This document shows, piece by piece, positions 7,761-16,584 of a DNA stretch of 64,000 nucleotides. The stretch spans positions 4,898,001-4,962,000 of the forward strand of contig OZ220737.1 of assembly GCA_965116935.1 (NCBI GenBank), in the 5' to 3' direction. The stretch comes from VXYL01 sp965116935. Lineage in GTDB: Bacteria; Pseudomonadota; Gammaproteobacteria; Pseudomonadales; Azotimanducaceae. The notes beneath the pieces were generated by a model. That model did not search any database. It was not told where the DNA came from and worked only from the letters and a program-made list of their open reading frames with translations. The position numbers and the translations under genes are program-made. Each line of letters starts with the position of its first letter. Position 1 is the stretch's first letter.

Positions 7761-8858
7761 TCAATCTCCGGTGCTGTTGCTCGATGTCAGGTGTGCAGGG
7801 GTTGTGCATTGGACCGAAAGCCGGCCCGCCGTTGCTGCATGGGCGAGGGCGCGGCGCACGCTAATGACGTGGGGGCCGTCGCGCCGCAAGGTGAAGGTGG
7901 CGCGCTGCCCCGGCTTCAAGGTGCGCTCTCGCTCCCCGTCGAAAGCCAGCGTGGCGGGGCCTTGCAGGTGTACCGGCGCGTTGAATGCGACGCTGCGTGT
8001 CGCGGCCACCGCCACATCGGCGAAGTGTCCCGGTGCCACTGGCGCGTGCAGGACCCGCGTCGTGGGTCGTTCGGCGGCTGCGAACTCGATCAGGACGCCG
8101 GAGTCGCACGATGCCGCAAGCGGCAGGGCGAAACCGGCGACACCGGTCATCCCCACCGCAGCGGGATCGGCTCGCGTCAGCACGGCCATGATCCAGGTGC
8201 GTGGATCGACGATGGCGCGAGCACCCAGGAAACGGTCAGTTGTCGCCACCGCATCGATCAGCGCAAGGTCGTCCGGCTCTGCCTCGATTGCCACGTGAAT
8301 GACCTTCGCGCGTTCCGAGACCGCAGCCAGCGGCACCTCGCCATAAGCGACCAACGCGGCCGCAACGCCGGCGGCCGTGGCCTCCTGCATGTGCGGGAAC
8401 GCGTTGTTGGTGCCTGTGGAGAGCGGAATCAGCGGCGCGTCGAGCCAGCCCTGCGCGAACGCTCGGTTGGTGCCGTCGCCGCCGAGCGTGATGACGGCTG
8501 CAGCGCCCTTGAGCCCCTGGGCGGCGTTGCGGGTGTCGGCAGCGGTTCCCGAGGCTTCGATGTCGAGGGGAGTCGCCGCAATGCCCGTCTCCGCGGCTGC
8601 GCTCGCGACGATGTTGTGTGAGTCCGGCAGATAGCGCACGAGCACGGCGGCGGGGGAATCTCCCGGCGCTTTCTGGCCCCGCCCTTGCAACGCGGCTATG
8701 CCGGCCAGACAGCGACGCACGATGGCCGCCTTCTCTTGATTGTCGAACACGGACGCCCGCGCGGTCAGGCGTCGCACGTCCTTGCCGGATGCAGGGTTGG
8801 CGACGATGCCGACAATTGGCGTCGCGGTTTGCTCCGACAGGCTCACGCCAAGGAACAC
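7761..8858 (-). CDS. acoX: AcoX-like NAD-kinase-fold protein, 365 aa
   Basis: Opens with VGIVANPASGKDVRRL and contains ITLGGDGTNRAFAQG and PLSTGTNNAF, the substrate-binding motifs of the NAD-kinase/diacylglycerol-kinase fold. This arrangement, in the middle of E1 and E2 genes, matches AcoX of acetoin catabolism operons, whose exact biochemical role remains unclear. Length 365 aa fits the family. It lies 33 bp downstream of acoB and 1 bp upstream of acoC, so it is co-transcribed. A generic NAD kinase is less likely because of the operon context and the extended C-terminal half. Confidence 0.8.
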   Translation of the reverse strand: MFLGVSLSEQTATPIVGIVANPASGKDVRRLTARASVFDNQEKAAIVRRCLAGIAALQGRGQKAPGDSPAAVLVRYLPDSHNIVASAAAETGIAATPLDIEASGTAADTRNAAQGLKGAAAVITLGGDGTNRAFAQGWLDAPLIPLSTGTNNAFPHMQEATAAGVAAALVAYGEVPLAAVSERAKVIHVAIEAEPDDLALIDAVATTDRFLGARAIVDPRTWIMAVLTRADPAAVGMTGVAGFALPLAASCDSGVLIEFAAAERPTTRVLHAPVAPGHFADVAVAATRSVAFNAPVHLQGPATLAFDGERERTLKPGQRATFTLRRDGPHVISVRRALAHAATAGRLSVQCTTPAHLTSSNSTGD

Positions 8859-8891
8859 CGTGCGCCGACGAGACCCCGACTCGCGCCTTGG

Positions 8892-9890
8892 CTATTCGCT
8901 ACCGAGCAGTTCCTTCGCCGCCGCGACGATCTTCGGCGCATTCGGCAGCCACGCCTGCTCGAGGTTGGCGGCGAACGGCACCGGCGAGAACGGTGCGCCG
9001 ATCCGCGCCACCGGCGCGTCCAGGTAGTCGAACGCGAGTTCCTGAATCTGCGAGGCGATCTCGCCGCCGAGCCCGCCGAAGCGCACTGCCTCGTGGACGA
9101 CGATGGCGCGGTGGGTCTTCTGCACCGAGGCCACCATCGCCTCGGTGTCCATGGGTTGCAGTGAGCGGAGGTCAATAACTTCCGTGTCGATGCCTTCCTC
9201 CGCGAGCGCTTCAGCCGCGGTGGTGGCCTCATGCACCATGCGGCTGTAGGTGAGGATGGTGAGATCGCTGCCTTCGCGCGCGGTGCGGGCCTTGCCGATC
9301 GGCACCTCGTAGCTGTCCTCCGGCACCTCGCCCGTGTTGCGCAGCGAGAGCTTGTTCAGCACCACGAACACCGGGTTGTCGTCCCGCGAGGCGGCGATGA
9401 TGAGGCCCTTGGCGTCGTGCGGCGTTGCCGGCGCTACCACCTTGAGGCCGGGCAGGTGGCAGATCCACGCTTCCAGGCTTTGCGAGTGCTGCGCCGCCAT
9501 GTTCATGCCGCCGCCGGACATGGTGACGATGGTGATGGGGAGCGTGGCCGAGCCACCGAACATGTAGCGCATCTTCGCCATCTGGTTGGCGATCTCGTCC
9601 ATGCACTCGCCCATGAAATCCATGAACATGATGTCGATGATGGGACGCAGGCCTGTGGCGGCGGCACCTACGGCGAGGCCGACGATGCCTTCTTCGGAGA
9701 TCGGCGTGTCGATGACGCGCTCCTCGCCATAGGCGTCGAGCAGGCCACGATAGGAGCCGAACACGCCGCCAGCGCCGGCGACATCCTCGCCAGCGACGAA
9801 AGCGGTGTCCTGCTCGGCGAGCACCGTGTGCGCGGCCTCGGCGATTGCGCCGACATAGGTGAGTTCCCGGGTCGCGACTGCTTCGGCCAT
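8892..9890 (-). CDS. acoB: Acetoin/2-oxoacid dehydrogenase E1 beta subunit, 332 aa
   Basis: Beta subunit of the TPP-dependent E1 heterotetramer. Typical transketolase pyrimidine-binding signature near the N-terminus (FVAGEDVAGAGGVFGSYRG), the conserved ERVIDTPISEEGIVGLAVG, and a C-terminal transketolase domain (DLTILTYSRMVHEA, IDLRSLQPMD). The length equals that of AcoB/PdhB/BkdB proteins. The start ATG at 9890 is preceded by a purine-rich GAGGGGGATC stretch. It follows acoA by 48 bp. The substrate cannot be distinguished from sequence alone; acoX in the operon argues for acetoin. Confidence 0.88.
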   Translation of the reverse strand: MAEAVATRELTYVGAIAEAAHTVLAEQDTAFVAGEDVAGAGGVFGSYRGLLDAYGEERVIDTPISEEGIVGLAVGAAATGLRPIIDIMFMDFMGECMDEIANQMAKMRYMFGGSATLPITIVTMSGGGMNMAAQHSQSLEAWICHLPGLKVVAPATPHDAKGLIIAASRDDNPVFVVLNKLSLRNTGEVPEDSYEVPIGKARTAREGSDLTILTYSRMVHEATTAAEALAEEGIDTEVIDLRSLQPMDTEAMVASVQKTHRAIVVHEAVRFGGLGGEIASQIQELAFDYLDAPVARIGAPFSPVPFAANLEQAWLPNAPKIVAAAKELLGSE

Positions 9891-9938
9891 GTGATCCCCC
9901 TCAAGGATGAACTTCGGTTGCTCGGCCTTCGACTTGCC

Positions 9939-10904
9939 TCAGGCGTAAACGTCGTCGAGCAACGTGGCAACATCGGGCACGGGGCTCTGCTCCGCGAACT
10001 CGATGCCGGCCTGCACTTCCGCCATGATGCCGTCGTGGACCTCGGCCGCCTGCTCCTGGCTCAAGACGCCGAGTTCCGCCAGCCGCTCCTCGAACATGTG
10101 GATCGGATCGCGCTTTTGCCATTCTTCGAGTTCGGCGTCGGTGCGGTACGACAGACCCATGCCGCGCACGCCCACATGGTCGAAGAAGCGGTAGGTCTTG
10201 CATTCGAGCAGCGTGGGCCCGTCGCCGGCGCGGGCGCGTTCGAGCGCGGCGCCGGCGGCCTCGTACACCGCCACCGCGTCCATGCCATCGACGATGACCC
10301 CGGGCATGCCATAGCCGGCGGCGCGATCCGCCACGTCGACGATGGCCTGATGGTTGGCTTGCGCCGTGTATTCGCCGTAGCCGTTGTTCTCGCACACGAA
10401 CAGCGCCGGCAGCTTGTAGAGAGCGGCCATGTTGGCGGCCTCGTGGAACGAGCCCTCGTTGCTGGCGCCGTCGCCGAAGAAAGTGACGGCCACGCGGTCG
10501 GTCTTGCGGTACTTGGCCGTGAACGCCGCACCCACCGCGATGGGCGGCCCGGCGCCGACGATGCCGTTGGCACCCAGCATGCCGAGCTCCATGTTGGAGA
10601 TGTGCATGCTGCCGCCCTTGCCGCGACAGTAGCCAGTGGCACGGCCAAACAGCTCCGCAAACATGCGGTCGAAGGCACCGCCTTTGGCGATCAGGTGTCC
10701 GTGGCCCCGGTGGGTGCTGGTGATCCAGTCGTCGGCGGAGAGATGCGCCATGATCCCGGCCGCCACCGCCTCCTGGCCGACGTAGAGATGCAGCGCGCCG
10801 GGAATCCGTCCCGCCTCTGCCATCCTGCCGGCCTCTGTCTCGAACACGCGAATCCGCACCATGCGACGATGGATGTCGCGCAGAGTGTCGTCGTCCGGTT
10901 GCAT
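9939..10904 (-). CDS. acoA: Acetoin/2-oxoacid dehydrogenase E1 alpha subunit, 321 aa
   Basis: Binds thiamine diphosphate: motif GDGASNEGSFHEAAN ending in ENN (GDG...NN spacing about 28 residues). Other E1 alpha hallmarks are HLYVGQEAVAAG, THRGHGHLIAKGG and GKGGSMHI. The frame is open to 11048, but the ATG at 10904 is chosen because AAGGAGG sits 7-8 nt upstream and the extra residues are low in family character. It is the first gene of the aco operon; a 175-bp region separates it from a divergent aminotransferase gene and should hold both promoters. Confidence 0.88.
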   Translation of the reverse strand: MQPDDDTLRDIHRRMVRIRVFETEAGRMAEAGRIPGALHLYVGQEAVAAGIMAHLSADDWITSTHRGHGHLIAKGGAFDRMFAELFGRATGYCRGKGGSMHISNMELGMLGANGIVGAGPPIAVGAAFTAKYRKTDRVAVTFFGDGASNEGSFHEAANMAALYKLPALFVCENNGYGEYTAQANHQAIVDVADRAAGYGMPGVIVDGMDAVAVYEAAGAALERARAGDGPTLLECKTYRFFDHVGVRGMGLSYRTDAELEEWQKRDPIHMFEERLAELGVLSQEQAAEVHDGIMAEVQAGIEFAEQSPVPDVATLLDDVYA

Positions 10905-11079
10905 GAAGCACCCCCCTCCTTGGCCGGTCCGCACAATTTGGCGCAATCGGCGCATTTGTGCAAATGGCAAGGTAGCTCGGGTGATCGATGGCGTTGCCGT
11001 TCGCCGGTGTGTCAGCGGGGAGCGCGCGTGGAGGGGGATAAGATGCACTGCGTTGGGCGCGGTGCGGGAGAAGGTAGCG
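10905..11079. promoter_or_regulatory. Divergent intergenic region, acoA / aminotransferase
   Basis: The 175 bp between two divergent starts must hold both promoters. It contains the acoA ribosome-binding site (AAGGAGG on the minus strand) and, on the plus strand, GGAGAAGG before the GTG at 11080. An imperfect inverted repeat GCACAA (10931-10936) / TTGTGC (10956-10961) lies centrally and is a possible operator; no regulator gene is adjacent. No convincing -35/-10 pair can be fixed by eye. Confidence 0.35.
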
Positions 11080-12486
11080 GTGGGTGACGTGGCGTTGAAG
11101 GCACCGGGGCTTGCGTTGCAGCCGGTGTCGGTGACGCGGAAGATGGCAGCTTCGTTGCCGGAGCTCAGGCGTGTGGCGGAGGCGAGCGGCCTGCCGATCC
11201 ATCACTTGGGTGCCGGCTATCCGAACCCGGAGGTCACCGATCCGCGCGGTTTCCTTGCCGGCGAACGGCGATTCCATGAGCATCTGCGGGCGCGGGAGGG
11301 GATCAACGATCCGAACGCGCTGCCGGAGTTCTTGCGCGAGTCCTATGCCTACACCGACACGTTGGGCCCGGTGGGACCGCGACGTTCGTTTGCGCACGTG
11401 TACGGCAACGACTGGGGCGTTGCCATGGACCCCGACCGCCTCATCCCCACGGTGGGTGCTAGCGGCGGCATCAACCTCCTTTGCTCGCTCTTTGAACGAC
11501 CGGGGCGGCCGATCGGCTACATCACCGACGCGCCCACCTATGCCGGGTTCGTGGCGCGAGCGTCGCTCTGCCAACACGCGAGCATCTACAGCGCCGACAT
11601 GGACGCGGAGGGACCGCACCCGGAGGCGTTCCGCGAGGCGATTGCCAAAGCGAGGGCGGACGATCGTTTCGTGCCCTTCTACTACACGGTTCCCGACGGC
11701 CACAACCCTGCTGGCTTCTCCTTCAGTGGCGACCGCCGCGAGGCCATTCTCGACATCGCCCGCCAGGAGGGCATCCTCATCGTCGAGGACGCGCCATACG
11801 TGTACATCAGCTTTGCCGACGAAGAGGAGCGCCCCAAACCCTTCTTCGCCCTGGACCCCGCGCGCACGGTGCACCTTTTCACCGGCTCCAAGATCGGCTT
11901 GCCGGGGCCGCGCGTCGGCTTCGCTTACACGGAGGCGCGGCTTGCGATCGATGACGGTCGCGAGGCGCCGCTGTCGGACCTTCTGCTCACCGAGTCGAGC
12001 GCCGACATCCTGTTCCACAACCCGGCGGCGCTCTTGTCGTTCGAGTCCCTGCTTCACGACGAGGAATGTCGTCTGCGCGACTCGCTCTGGCCCGTGGCAG
12101 ATGCCAAGCTCGAGGTCTATCGCGAGAACCGTGCCATCCTGCTCGGCGGCCTGAGCGAAGGGCTTGGCGCCTGGCCCGACCGCTTCCAATGGACGCGACC
12201 GGAGGCTGGCTTCTTTTCCGTCTTCCGCTTCTTGGGCGACGACATCGTCACCGACGACGACTTCATCGCCGGCATGGTCGCAAAGCATGGCGTCGTGGTG
12301 GTGCCGATGTACGACTTCTATCCGCCCGACGCCCGAGCCAGAAACCCTCGCGCCGGCCTCGACGAACTGCGCCTCTCCTTCTGCTTCACCGAACGCACCG
12401 GCAACCACCGCGTTGAGGACCTGACGGCAGCCGTAGCCGCCTTCTGCCGCGCCGCCAAGGCGGAAGCCGGCATCCGGTCGAGCTAG
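11080..12486 (+). CDS. PLP-dependent aminotransferase, class I/II, 468 aa
   Basis: Fold-type I aminotransferase. Visible: LPIHHLGAGYPNPEVTDP near the N-terminus, PTVGASGGINLL, a YYTVPDGHNPAGF substrate/cofactor segment (like the P-x-x-x-NP-x-G motif), IVEDAPYVYI, and TGSKIGLPGPRVGFA with the putative Schiff-base lysine, resembling SK-x-x-x-PGLR of MocR and 2-aminoadipate aminotransferases. Longer than the usual ~400 aa, through an insertion around residues 290-340. The frame opens further upstream; the GTG at 11080 is favoured by GGAGAAGG 5 nt before it, with an ATG at 11143 as alternative. Amino-acid substrate not deducible. Divergent from acoA. Confidence 0.82.
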   Translation: MGDVALKAPGLALQPVSVTRKMAASLPELRRVAEASGLPIHHLGAGYPNPEVTDPRGFLAGERRFHEHLRAREGINDPNALPEFLRESYAYTDTLGPVGPRRSFAHVYGNDWGVAMDPDRLIPTVGASGGINLLCSLFERPGRPIGYITDAPTYAGFVARASLCQHASIYSADMDAEGPHPEAFREAIAKARADDRFVPFYYTVPDGHNPAGFSFSGDRREAILDIARQEGILIVEDAPYVYISFADEEERPKPFFALDPARTVHLFTGSKIGLPGPRVGFAYTEARLAIDDGREAPLSDLLLTESSADILFHNPAALLSFESLLHDEECRLRDSLWPVADAKLEVYRENRAILLGGLSEGLGAWPDRFQWTRPEAGFFSVFRFLGDDIVTDDDFIAGMVAKHGVVVVPMYDFYPPDARARNPRAGLDELRLSFCFTERTGNHRVEDLTAAVAAFCRAAKAEAGIRSS

Positions 12487-12588
12487 CCGGAGTGGTGAGC
12501 GCGAACCCGGTGGCAGCGGTTGCGGCGCAACCCAATCTACGGTTGCCATGGTTGATAAGACGCCCATTTGGGCCCCGTCGATCGGACT

Positions 12589-13092
12589 TCACAAACGGAT
12601 GAATGACTCCCTCGTTAGGCCAAACAGCCTGTCTTGCCCGGGATACGGAGTCCCGTCTTTGTGAACGAATCGACCGTCGGAGTTGGCACTCATCATGTCG
12701 ACGTCGGAGCACGTCGTAAGGTCTTCGGGTTGGCGCGAACCGATTTCCAGGTAGCTGGCTGCGGCGTCGGTTTTGTTGATCATGTGATGACCGTCGCCAG
12801 TGCCCTTGGGAAACGCTGCACAATCGCCTGCGCAGAGCACGGTCTCGCCGCCGTCCTCGACCAGCGTTAGCTCGCCCTGCAGGACGTATACGAACTCGTC
12901 CTCATGGGAGTGCCAATGGCGCTGGCTTGACCAGTTTCCGGGTGGCAGGTGCACAAGATTGACCCCGAAGTCGCTCAGTCCGCCAGCGTCGCCGAGCCAC
13001 TGCCGCATGCGTTCCGAACAGGGGGCATTGAACTCCGGCGGATAGATGGTCCCCTTGCTTCTCGGCACGCGGGATAGATCGACCTTGGGCAT
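12589..13092 (-). CDS. Cupin-domain protein, 167 aa
   Basis: A single cupin beta-barrel. Motif 1 is HWHSHEDEFVYVLQGE, with the two histidines and glutamate that normally bind a metal; the second motif is less clear (AFPKGTGDGHHMINK). The ATG at 13092 is preceded by GAGGT and begins MPKVDLSRVPRSKG, much more natural than the longer arginine-rich frame up to 13206. Cupins of this kind include sugar isomerases, dioxygenases and stress proteins, and no substrate can be read. It is convergent with the aminotransferase (about 100 bp between them) and divergent from leuC. Confidence 0.75.
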   Translation of the reverse strand: MPKVDLSRVPRSKGTIYPPEFNAPCSERMRQWLGDAGGLSDFGVNLVHLPPGNWSSQRHWHSHEDEFVYVLQGELTLVEDGGETVLCAGDCAAFPKGTGDGHHMINKTDAAASYLEIGSRQPEDLTTCSDVDMMSANSDGRFVHKDGTPYPGQDRLFGLTRESFIRL

Positions 13093-13301
13093 GTGAACCT
13101 CGGGCACGGTAGCCCCATGACCATACCGTAGGGGAGCGATGCGCGGGCGCAAGACGTGCCGGCTGCCCCTGACTCTGCGAGCGAGCGTCGGCACGAAGGC
13201 CAGCAATCCGCGCCTGGGCCATCTGCCAGAGCGCCGCAGCGCGGCGCGAACGCGCCGTAGGCTGCTAGGATTGCCGGCCTGACGATGCGGGCGCGAGCGG
13301 C

Positions 13302-14717
13302 GTGGCCGGAAAGACCCTCTACGACAAGATTTGGGATGCCCATGCCGTTGCCGAGCGCGACGATGGCATGACGCTGCTCTACATCGACCGGCACCTCTTG
13401 CACGAGGTCACCTCGCCCCAGGCATTCGAGGGTTTGCAGCTTGCCGGGCGCGAGCCGTGGCGGCTCGACGCCAACCTCGCAACTCCCGATCACAACCTGC
13501 CCACCACGAACCGCGCCGCTGGCATCGGCGGCATCGAGGACGAGATCGCGCGCACTCAGGTGATTGCGCTGGACGACAATTGCCGTCGCTTTGGCATTCG
13601 CCAGTTTGAGATGACGGACCCCCGCCAAGGCATCGTGCATGTAGTGGGGCCAGAACAAGGCGCGACGCTACCGGGCATGACCATCGTCTGCGGCGACTCG
13701 CACACGTCCACCCACGGCGCCTTCGCCGCGCTCGCGCAAGGAATCGGCACGTCGGATGTAGAGCACGTGCTGGCGACGCAATGCCTCGCCCAACGCAAGG
13801 CCGACAACATGCGGGTTACGGCGACGGGACAGCTCGCGCGCGGGGTGACCAGCAAGGACCTGATCCTCGCCATCATCCGCCAGATCGGCACCGCTGGCGC
13901 CACCGGACACACCATCGAGTTTGGCGGCAGCGCGGTGCGGACGCTGTCGATGGAAGCGCGCATGACGCTGTGCAACATGTCCATCGAGGCAGGTGGTCGG
14001 GCAGGAATGGTGGCGGTGGATGACACCACCATCGAGTACCTGCGCGGCCGGCCATTCGCGCCGTCAGGCGATTTGCTCGAACAGGCAGAGGCGTATTGGC
14101 GCGGCCTTGTATCCGATCCCGACGCCAAGTTCGACCGCGCAGCCGAACTGGACGCGTCCTCACTCTCGCCGCAAGTGTCGTGGGGTACATCTCCGGAGCT
14201 CGTGCTCGGCATCGACGAGGCGGTGCCTTCGCCGGAGACCTTCGACGAACCTGCCCGTCGGGAACTGTGCCAGCGCGCCCTCGCATACATGGACCTTGCC
14301 CCTGGCACGCCCATCCGCGACGTGGCGCTGGACCGCATCTTCATCGGCTCCTGCACCAACGCCCGCATCGAGGACTTGCGAGCCGCCGCCGAGGTCGCGC
14401 AAGGACGACGCGTTGCGTCGTCGATCCGTGAGGCCCTGGTGGTTCCGGGCTCCGGACTCGTTAAACGGCAAGCGGAGGCGGAAGGGCTTGATGCTGTGTT
14501 CCGCGAAGCCGGCTTCGAGTGGCGCGACGCCGGCTGCTCGATGTGCCTCGCCATGAACGACGACCGGCTCTATCCCGGCGAGCGCTGCGCTTCCACCTCC
14601 AACCGCAACTTCGAAGGCAGGCAGGGGCACCTTGGCCGCACGCATCTCGTGAGTCCAGCCATGGCCGCCGCGGCGGCGGTGAACGGCCGCTTCGCCGACG
14701 TGCGGGAGTATCTGTGA
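13302..14717 (+). CDS. leuC: 3-isopropylmalate dehydratase large subunit, 471 aa
   Basis: Isomerises 2-isopropylmalate to 3-isopropylmalate in leucine synthesis, as a heterodimer with LeuD. Begins AGKTLYDKIWDAHAV, as LeuC proteins do, from GTG at 13302. Active-site and cluster features: CGDSHTSTHGAFAA, IGSCTNARIEDLRAA, and the CSMC pair near residue 408, giving the three 4Fe-4S cysteines. Length matches the family (about 470). The last base of its TGA is the first base of the leuD ATG. The ~210 bp upstream hold the promoter; I see no obvious leucine-rich leader peptide. Confidence 0.96.
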   Translation: MAGKTLYDKIWDAHAVAERDDGMTLLYIDRHLLHEVTSPQAFEGLQLAGREPWRLDANLATPDHNLPTTNRAAGIGGIEDEIARTQVIALDDNCRRFGIRQFEMTDPRQGIVHVVGPEQGATLPGMTIVCGDSHTSTHGAFAALAQGIGTSDVEHVLATQCLAQRKADNMRVTATGQLARGVTSKDLILAIIRQIGTAGATGHTIEFGGSAVRTLSMEARMTLCNMSIEAGGRAGMVAVDDTTIEYLRGRPFAPSGDLLEQAEAYWRGLVSDPDAKFDRAAELDASSLSPQVSWGTSPELVLGIDEAVPSPETFDEPARRELCQRALAYMDLAPGTPIRDVALDRIFIGSCTNARIEDLRAAAEVAQGRRVASSIREALVVPGSGLVKRQAEAEGLDAVFREAGFEWRDAGCSMCLAMNDDRLYPGERCASTSNRNFEGRQGHLGRTHLVSPAMAAAAAVNGRFADVREYL

Positions 14718-15358
14718 TGCAGGCCTTCGACACTCACACGGGACTGGTGGCGCCGCTCGACCGCGCCAACGTCGACACCGACCAGATCATCCCGAAGCAG
14801 TTCCTGAAGTCGATCCGCCGCACCGGCTTTGGCGACAACCTGTTCGACGCCTGGCGCTTTCGCGACGAAGGCGACATGACCAAGACGGCCAACGAGCGCG
14901 AGATCAACCGCGACTTCGTCCTCAACGAGCCGCGCTACCAAGGCGCCAGCGTCCTGGTTACACGCACCAACTTCGGCTGTGGCTCCAGCCGCGAGCACGC
15001 CGTTTGGGCGCTGCTCGAATACGGCTTCCGCTGCATCATCGCGCCGAGCTTCGCGGACATCTTCTCGGGCAACTCCCTGCAGAACGGCCTGCTCTTGGTG
15101 ACGCTCCCGGACGACACGGTGGGCCAGTTGATCGAACAGGCGCAATCGGTGCCCGGGTTCTCGCTCACGGTGGACCTGCCGCAGCAGACGATTGCCGGCG
15201 AGGGCTTCGCGGCGTCCTTCGACATCGAGCCCGAGCGCAAGCGCCTTTTGACGGAAGGACTCGACGAGATTGCCCAGACGCTGCGCTACGCCGACGCCAT
15301 TCGCGCCTTCGAGGAAGCACACCGACAACGGATGCCTTGGGTGTTCAGCGGGCCCTGA
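14717..15358 (+). CDS. leuD: 3-isopropylmalate dehydratase small subunit, 213 aa
   Basis: Swivel domain partner of LeuC. Begins MQAFDTHTGLVAPLDR, then NVDTDQIIPKQFLK and FGCGSSREHAVWAL, the substrate-recognition loop of LeuD. The start at 14717 shares one base with the leuC stop (TGATG), indicating coupled translation; the frame is open further upstream but that is a shadow of leuC. Normal length. Followed by 131 bp before leuB in which I see no gene. Confidence 0.96.
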   Translation: MQAFDTHTGLVAPLDRANVDTDQIIPKQFLKSIRRTGFGDNLFDAWRFRDEGDMTKTANEREINRDFVLNEPRYQGASVLVTRTNFGCGSSREHAVWALLEYGFRCIIAPSFADIFSGNSLQNGLLLVTLPDDTVGQLIEQAQSVPGFSLTVDLPQQTIAGEGFAASFDIEPERKRLLTEGLDEIAQTLRYADAIRAFEEAHRQRMPWVFSGP

Positions 15359-15489
15359 ATCGACGACGCTGACGCACGCGACGGAAGTGACGGGCCTTGG
15401 CCCCGCTTTGGTCGCGCTCGCGTTGGGCCGTAAAATGCTCCTTGATGCCGCGCCTCTTTGGCGCAACCCTCCCTTTGGAGCCCTGACGA

Positions 15490-16584
15490 ATGGAAAAGCG
15501 CGTTTTGGTGATCCCGGGCGACGGGATCGGCGCAGAAGTCATGCCGCATGTGCTGCGCGTGCTGCGAGCATTGCAGTTGCCGCTCGCCTTTGACGAGGCG
15601 GACATGGGCGGCGTGGCGATCGACCGGCATGGCACGCCGCTGCCTCCGGACACGCTGGCGGCGGCGCGGAGTTCGGCTGCCGTGCTGCTAGGCGCCGTGG
15701 GTGGGCCGAAGTGGGACGACCTGCCCATGACGGAGCGCCCGGAGAAGGGCCTGCTCGGCATGCGGGAAGGGCTGGACCTCTTTGCCAACCTGCGCCCGGC
15801 GACCCTGTTCGCGTCGCTCGCCGGGGCGTCATCCCTGAAGGCAGAGCTGGTGGCTGACCTCGACATCCTCATCGTCCGCGAGCTCACCGGCGGCATCTAC
15901 TTCGGTGAGCCGAGGGGGGTGGAAGTCGGCAACGGCGGTCGGCGGGGCTTCAACACCTATGTTTATGAGGAGCGCGAGATCGCCCGCATCGCACGCGTCG
16001 CCTTCGAACTCGCACAGAAGCGAGGTGGCCGGCTGTGCTCGGTAGACAAGGCCAACGTGCTGGAAGTGACGCAGCTTTGGCGCGAGGTGGTGACGGAGGT
16101 TCACGCCGACTATGCCGATGTTGAACTCAGCCACCTCTACGTGGACAACGCCGCCATGCAGCTCGTGCGGGCGCCGAAGCAGTTCGATGTGGTGGTCACC
16201 GGCAACATGTTCGGCGACATCCTCTCGGACGTGGCGGCCATGCTCACCGGTTCGCTCGGCATGCTGCCTTCGGCCTCGCTGAACGCGGACGGCCAGGGAA
16301 TGTTCGAGCCGGTACACGGCAGCGCGCCCGACATCGCCGGGCAAAACGTCGCGAATCCGCTGGCCACCATCCTCTCGGCAGCGATGATGCTGCGCTACAG
16401 CCTAGAGGAAGCAGGGGCGGCGGAGCGCCTTGAAGGTGCCGTGCAGACGGTGCTGGCGAGCGGGCTGCGCACGGCGGACATCCTGCCGGCGGGAGCAGAC
16501 GACGGCAGCCTGCGGCGGGTGGGAACCGACGAAATGGCAGATGCGGTGATCGCCGCCCTCGGCGTCGCTACGGAGACGCCCTGA
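15490..16584 (+). CDS. leuB: 3-isopropylmalate dehydrogenase, 364 aa
   Basis: NAD-dependent oxidative decarboxylation of 3-isopropylmalate. Begins KRVLVIPGDGIGAEV, contains LGAVGGPKWD, the substrate arginines in LFANLRPA, REL-TGGIYFGEPRG, and the metal/NAD site VTGNMFGDILSDVAAML and GSAPDIAGQ. Length typical of the LeuB family. Its TGA overlaps the asd ATG by one base. Placement leuC-leuD-leuB-asd is a familiar gammaproteobacterial order. Confidence 0.96.
   Translation: MEKRVLVIPGDGIGAEVMPHVLRVLRALQLPLAFDEADMGGVAIDRHGTPLPPDTLAAARSSAAVLLGAVGGPKWDDLPMTERPEKGLLGMREGLDLFANLRPATLFASLAGASSLKAELVADLDILIVRELTGGIYFGEPRGVEVGNGGRRGFNTYVYEEREIARIARVAFELAQKRGGRLCSVDKANVLEVTQLWREVVTEVHADYADVELSHLYVDNAAMQLVRAPKQFDVVVTGNMFGDILSDVAAMLTGSLGMLPSASLNADGQGMFEPVHGSAPDIAGQNVANPLATILSAAMMLRYSLEEAGAAERLEGAVQTVLASGLRTADILPAGADDGSLRRVGTDEMADAVIAALGVATETP

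Noticed and set aside
9231..12567. Long antisense frames (618 aa plus, 888 aa minus) over the aco and aminotransferase genes
   Set aside because: His/Arg-rich composition and no family motifs; they mirror well-supported genes on the other strand.
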